NCBI RefSeq assembly: GCF_028679455.1
Contig: NZ_JAJRBM010000103.1
Span: 1 to 34,896 of the forward strand
Direction of reading: 5' to 3'
Origin: Methanospirillum sp.
GTDB lineage: Archaea; Halobacteriota; Methanomicrobia; Methanomicrobiales; Methanospirillaceae
Length of the DNA stretch: 34,896 nucleotides
In this document: positions 32,550 through 34,896 of the stretch, in pieces
Position numbering within the stretch: position 1 is the stretch's first letter
How the letters are laid out: each line of letters begins with the position of its first letter
Translations under genes and position numbers: made by a program
Notes under the pieces: generated by a model
Told to the model about the DNA's origin: nothing
The model's database searches: none
Seen by the model: the letters and a program-made list of their open reading frames with translations, nothing else

Positions 32550-32567
32550 TGAACCTCTGGAGATATT

Positions 32568-33158
32568 ATGGCAAAATCGATGTATGCATATGTCAGAGAT
32601 GCATGGAAGGTCCCGGCAAAGTCCGGAGTTCGTGCACTTCTCTGGGAGCGTATGCAGGTTTGGCGCAGGGAAGGAAGTGTGGTCAGGGTCAACCGGCCAA
32701 CACGTATTGACCGTGCACGTTCACTCGGATATAAAGCAAAGCAGGGTATTGTTGTCGTCAGAGTAAAAGTTCGCCGCGGTGGTCGGCGGGCATCCAGATA
32801 TGTTCGTGCGCGAAGAACTGCACGAATGGGCGTCAACAAGCGTACCATGGGTAAGAGTATTCAGCGGATCGCAGAAGAGCGGGCCAGCAGAAAATATCCA
32901 AACATGGAAGCATTGAACTCCTATTGGGTTGGTGAGGATGGAAAACAGAAGTGGTATGAGGTTATTCTCGTGGATCCACATCACCCGGCTGTTAAAAACG
33001 ATTCCACCCTCAATTGGATCACTCAATCCGGGCACCGGGGTCGTGCTGAACGTGGAAAGACCAGCGCTGGTATGAAAGGCCGTGGCATGGGCACGCGTGG
33101 AATAGGTACAGAAAAGTGCCGCCCAAGTGTCAGGTCCAATGCCAACCGGGGAAAATAA
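32568..33158 (+). CDS. rpl15e: 50S ribosomal protein L15e
   Basis: A 196-aa basic ribosomal protein. The N-terminal [16 protein letters not shown], the central [22 protein letters not shown] and the C-terminal glycine- and arginine-rich tail are typical. Full length. It heads the conserved archaeal cluster L15e-rnp3-rnp2-psmA. TGGAG at 32557-32561 serves as ribosome-binding site, and the leader carries two hairpins. Confidence 0.97.
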   Translation: MAKSMYAYVRDAWKVPAKSGVRALLWERMQVWRREGSVVRVNRPTRIDRARSLGYKAKQGIVVVRVKVRRGGRRASRYVRARRTARMGVNKRTMGKSIQRIAEERASRKYPNMEALNSYWVGEDGKQKWYEVILVDPHHPAVKNDSTLNWITQSGHRGRAERGKTSAGMKGRGMGTRGIGTEKCRPSVRSNANRGK

Positions 33159-33168
33159 CCTTTTTTTG

Positions 33169-33825
33169 ATGCATTGTATTGACGGCTGTACTTTTCCATA
33201 TCCATCAGGCTCCTGTTCAGTTAGCCGGTCAGTTCATGAACTGAAAGCACTCGGATATACTGGAGGGGTCATCTGCAATACCCCGATACCAGAACTTGAG
33301 ACCCCGGATTTTCAAATCATCCCTGCCCGTCATATCAGAAGGGGAAGTGTTCGGGAGCTACAAAAGGACATTCAGGAAACTACCAAAAGGCGGATGTATT
33401 GCATGGTCCAGGCAGGAGAAAACAAAATGAACCGAACGTTTTTGACTATGCCAGGAGTACATGCCCTCTCTGAATTACATACTGCCCCTAAAAATGCATT
33501 TGACAGGTTTTGTGCCCAAATTGCTGCGGAACGAAATGTTGCAGTCGATATCCGGGTCCGGCCACTCTGGGAGTTACGGGGGATATCCAGACAACGGGTG
33601 ATACGACTGTATGAAGAGATCCTTCTTCTGCAAAACCGATATGAATTCCACCTCACCATCTCAAGTGGTGCATTGACACCATTAGATATGCGAGGGCCAC
33701 GAGCAATCGAAACTATTCTCACTGAAATCGGGATGGATCGAGATCTAATTAGAAAATCATTTGACTCAATTCCAAACCTGATGAAAGGATACAAATCAGC
33801 ACGGGAGATTTCTGATGAGACTTAG
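33169..33825 (+). CDS. rnp3: Ribonuclease P protein component 3 (Rpp30)
   Basis: A 218-aa protein of the archaeal RNase P holoenzyme that matures tRNA 5' ends. It is a PHP-like TIM barrel (DGCTFPYPSG at the start, ALGYTGGVICNTP, then SSGALTPLDMRGPRAI near the C-terminus). The frame extends upstream to GTG 33127, inside the L15e gene; ATG 33169 matches the usual family start, although no good Shine-Dalgarno precedes it. It pairs with Pop5, encoded next, whose start lies 11 bases before its stop. Confidence 0.9.
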   Translation: MHCIDGCTFPYPSGSCSVSRSVHELKALGYTGGVICNTPIPELETPDFQIIPARHIRRGSVRELQKDIQETTKRRMYCMVQAGENKMNRTFLTMPGVHALSELHTAPKNAFDRFCAQIAAERNVAVDIRVRPLWELRGISRQRVIRLYEEILLLQNRYEFHLTISSGALTPLDMRGPRAIETILTEIGMDRDLIRKSFDSIPNLMKGYKSAREISDET

Positions 33826-34306
33826 GCCCTCGATGCGGGAGAACTACCGGTACCTGCTTGCCAGGATTGAACCACCAGTGCCCATGGATGCCAAAGAAAT
33901 CTTTTTAGTCATCTCTGACGTCTATTGCTCACTTTTTGGTGAAATTCAGGCATCTTATGCGTGGATCGCGGTAATGGAGTATACGCCCCCTTACGGTATC
34001 TTCAGATGTAGAAGAGGATACGAGCATACAGTCGAAGCAGCGCTATCCTGCGTCACATCAATCAGAGGAATTCCTTCTGTTATACATCCATTCAAAACAT
34101 CCGGTACGATTAGAACCATCAGAGAAAAAATCAACCAGAACAAGGTGGATATAATCCGAACAGGAAAGGTAAAAGTAAATGAGACGTGGATTTCTGTAGA
34201 AATCAATTCAACAGACAGGATAGATCTGAAAGAGAAGGGCATTAATCATAATATGCCCCTCTATATAACGGAAGAGGATATCGAGGACCTGTACTATGAT
34301 GAATAA
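33815..34306 (+). CDS. rnp2: Ribonuclease P protein component 2 (Pop5)
   Basis: A 163-aa RNase P subunit. The N-terminal [17 protein letters not shown] and the central [23 protein letters not shown] are characteristic of archaeal Pop5, which forms a heterotetramer with Rpp30 to activate the RNA catalytic domain. It is longer than the minimal Pop5 because of an acidic C-terminal tail ([13 protein letters not shown]). It overlaps rnp3 by 11 bases and psmA by 11 bases. Confidence 0.92.
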   Translation: MRLRPSMRENYRYLLARIEPPVPMDAKEIFLVISDVYCSLFGEIQASYAWIAVMEYTPPYGIFRCRRGYEHTVEAALSCVTSIRGIPSVIHPFKTSGTIRTIREKINQNKVDIIRTGKVKVNETWISVEINSTDRIDLKEKGINHNMPLYITEEDIEDLYYDE

Positions 34307-34896
34307 TAACCAGGCAGCATATGATCGCGCGATAACCGTCTTCAGCCCAGACGGACGGCTTTACCAGGTAGAGTATGCCCGCGAGGCGGTCAAACGGGGA
34401 ACCACTGCGGTAGGAATCAAATGTCAGGACGGAGTGGTTCTGATTGTCGACAAACGTATAAACTCCCGCCTTCTTGAGGCTAATTCAATTGAAAAAATAT
34501 TCAAAATTGATGAACACATCGGAGTAGCCTCATCAGGTCTGGTGGGTGATGCCCGCGCCCTGGTTGACAGAGCCAGAGTTGAGGCCCAAATCAACCGGAT
34601 ATCATATGATGAACCCGTTGACGTCGAGACACTATCTAAGAAACTCGGGGATCATATGCAGACATATACCCAGTTTGGTGGAGCCCGCCCCTACGGAACT
34701 GCTCTCTTAATTACCGGTATTGCTGATGGAGAGTTCAGATTGTTTGAAACCGATCCGAGCGGTACACTTCTGGAATACAAGGCAACCGGAATTGGAACCG
34801 GGCGTCCAGCAGTAATGAAACTCTTTGAAGAGGAGTATACCTATGAGTGTTCCCTGGATGACTCAATCAAACTTGGATTAAAAGCACTTAACGAAG
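34296..34896 (+). CDS. psmA: Proteasome alpha subunit, C-terminus cut off
   Basis: The first 200 residues of the 20S proteasome alpha subunit. [20 protein letters not shown] is the alpha-type signature, followed by [16 protein letters not shown]; the N-terminal extension gates the pore. The gene is open to the window edge. Start ATG 34296 has GAGGA eight bases upstream; ATG 34299 follows directly and is an alternative. It overlaps the rnp2 stop, continuing the operon. Confidence 0.96.
   Translation, partial: MMNNNQAAYDRAITVFSPDGRLYQVEYAREAVKRGTTAVGIKCQDGVVLIVDKRINSRLLEANSIEKIFKIDEHIGVASSGLVGDARALVDRARVEAQINRISYDEPVDVETLSKKLGDHMQTYTQFGGARPYGTALLITGIADGEFRLFETDPSGTLLEYKATGIGTGRPAVMKLFEEEYTYECSLDDSIKLGLKALNE

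Overview
The window comes from a methanogenic archaeon of the Methanomicrobiales, most probably Methanospirillum or a close relative. The evidence is archaeal information genes (RpoL, aEF1B, aIF2-beta, L15e, RNase P proteins Rpp30 and Pop5, proteasome alpha, NAC, an archaeal SRP RNA), methanogen cofactor genes (MptA-type GTP cyclohydrolase for tetrahydromethanopterin and an MfnE-like kinase for methanofuran), a ferredoxin-linked IorAB, and archaeal TATA-box promoters. Several of these boxes lie only about 25 bases before the start codon, which suggests leaderless mRNAs. The genus is inferred from gene content and from a family of secreted proteins that resembles a cell-sheath system; it cannot be proved from the sequence alone.

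Layout. 1-3.7 kb (minus): a truncated GT-C type membrane glycosyltransferase, then iorA-iorB (indolepyruvate:ferredoxin oxidoreductase). 3.8-6.3 kb: tRNA-Ile(GAU), two small uncharacterised genes and an e-MtaB-type tRNA methylthiotransferase. 6.36-8.9 kb (plus): a compact nadX-nadA-nadC operon taking aspartate to nicotinate mononucleotide, with every junction overlapping. 8.8-10.6 kb: a membrane-anchored OB-fold-like protein divergent from a thioredoxin-like/CcdA thiol-redox pair. 10.6-13.4 kb: a secreted phospholipase-D-like protein, an MfnE-like kinase, a tiny zinc-ribbon protein and aEF1B. 13.4-16.5 kb (minus): malate dehydrogenase, SRP RNA, a zinc-ribbon/methyltransferase-like protein, tRNA-CAU, tRNA-Asn, and a winged-helix regulator with a small membrane protein.

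16.6-21.6 kb: two M24 metallopeptidases (a prolidase-like protein and methionine aminopeptidase) overlapping by four bases, a AAA+ ATPase, a PhnP-like metallo-hydrolase and rpoL, converging on an aIF2-beta that carries an extra C-terminal TRAM domain. 22-23.5 kb: mptA and a membrane-tethered HepT-like protein.

23.8-27.5 kb is the accessory highlight. Three paralogous secreted, probably beta-rich proteins lie in a row on the minus strand: one strongly expressed copy, a second intact copy, and a diverged copy interrupted by an in-frame TGA exactly at the signal-peptide junction. Between the second and third copies lies a secreted protein built of ten near-perfect 14-residue repeats. I read this as a candidate cell-sheath or surface-layer locus.

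27.5-34.9 kb: a minus-strand operon (DHH phosphoesterase, PUA protein, NAC, TrmI), the bifunctional NAD(P)HX repair enzyme with moaC, then the conserved archaeal cluster L15e-rnp3-rnp2-psmA, cut by the window end.
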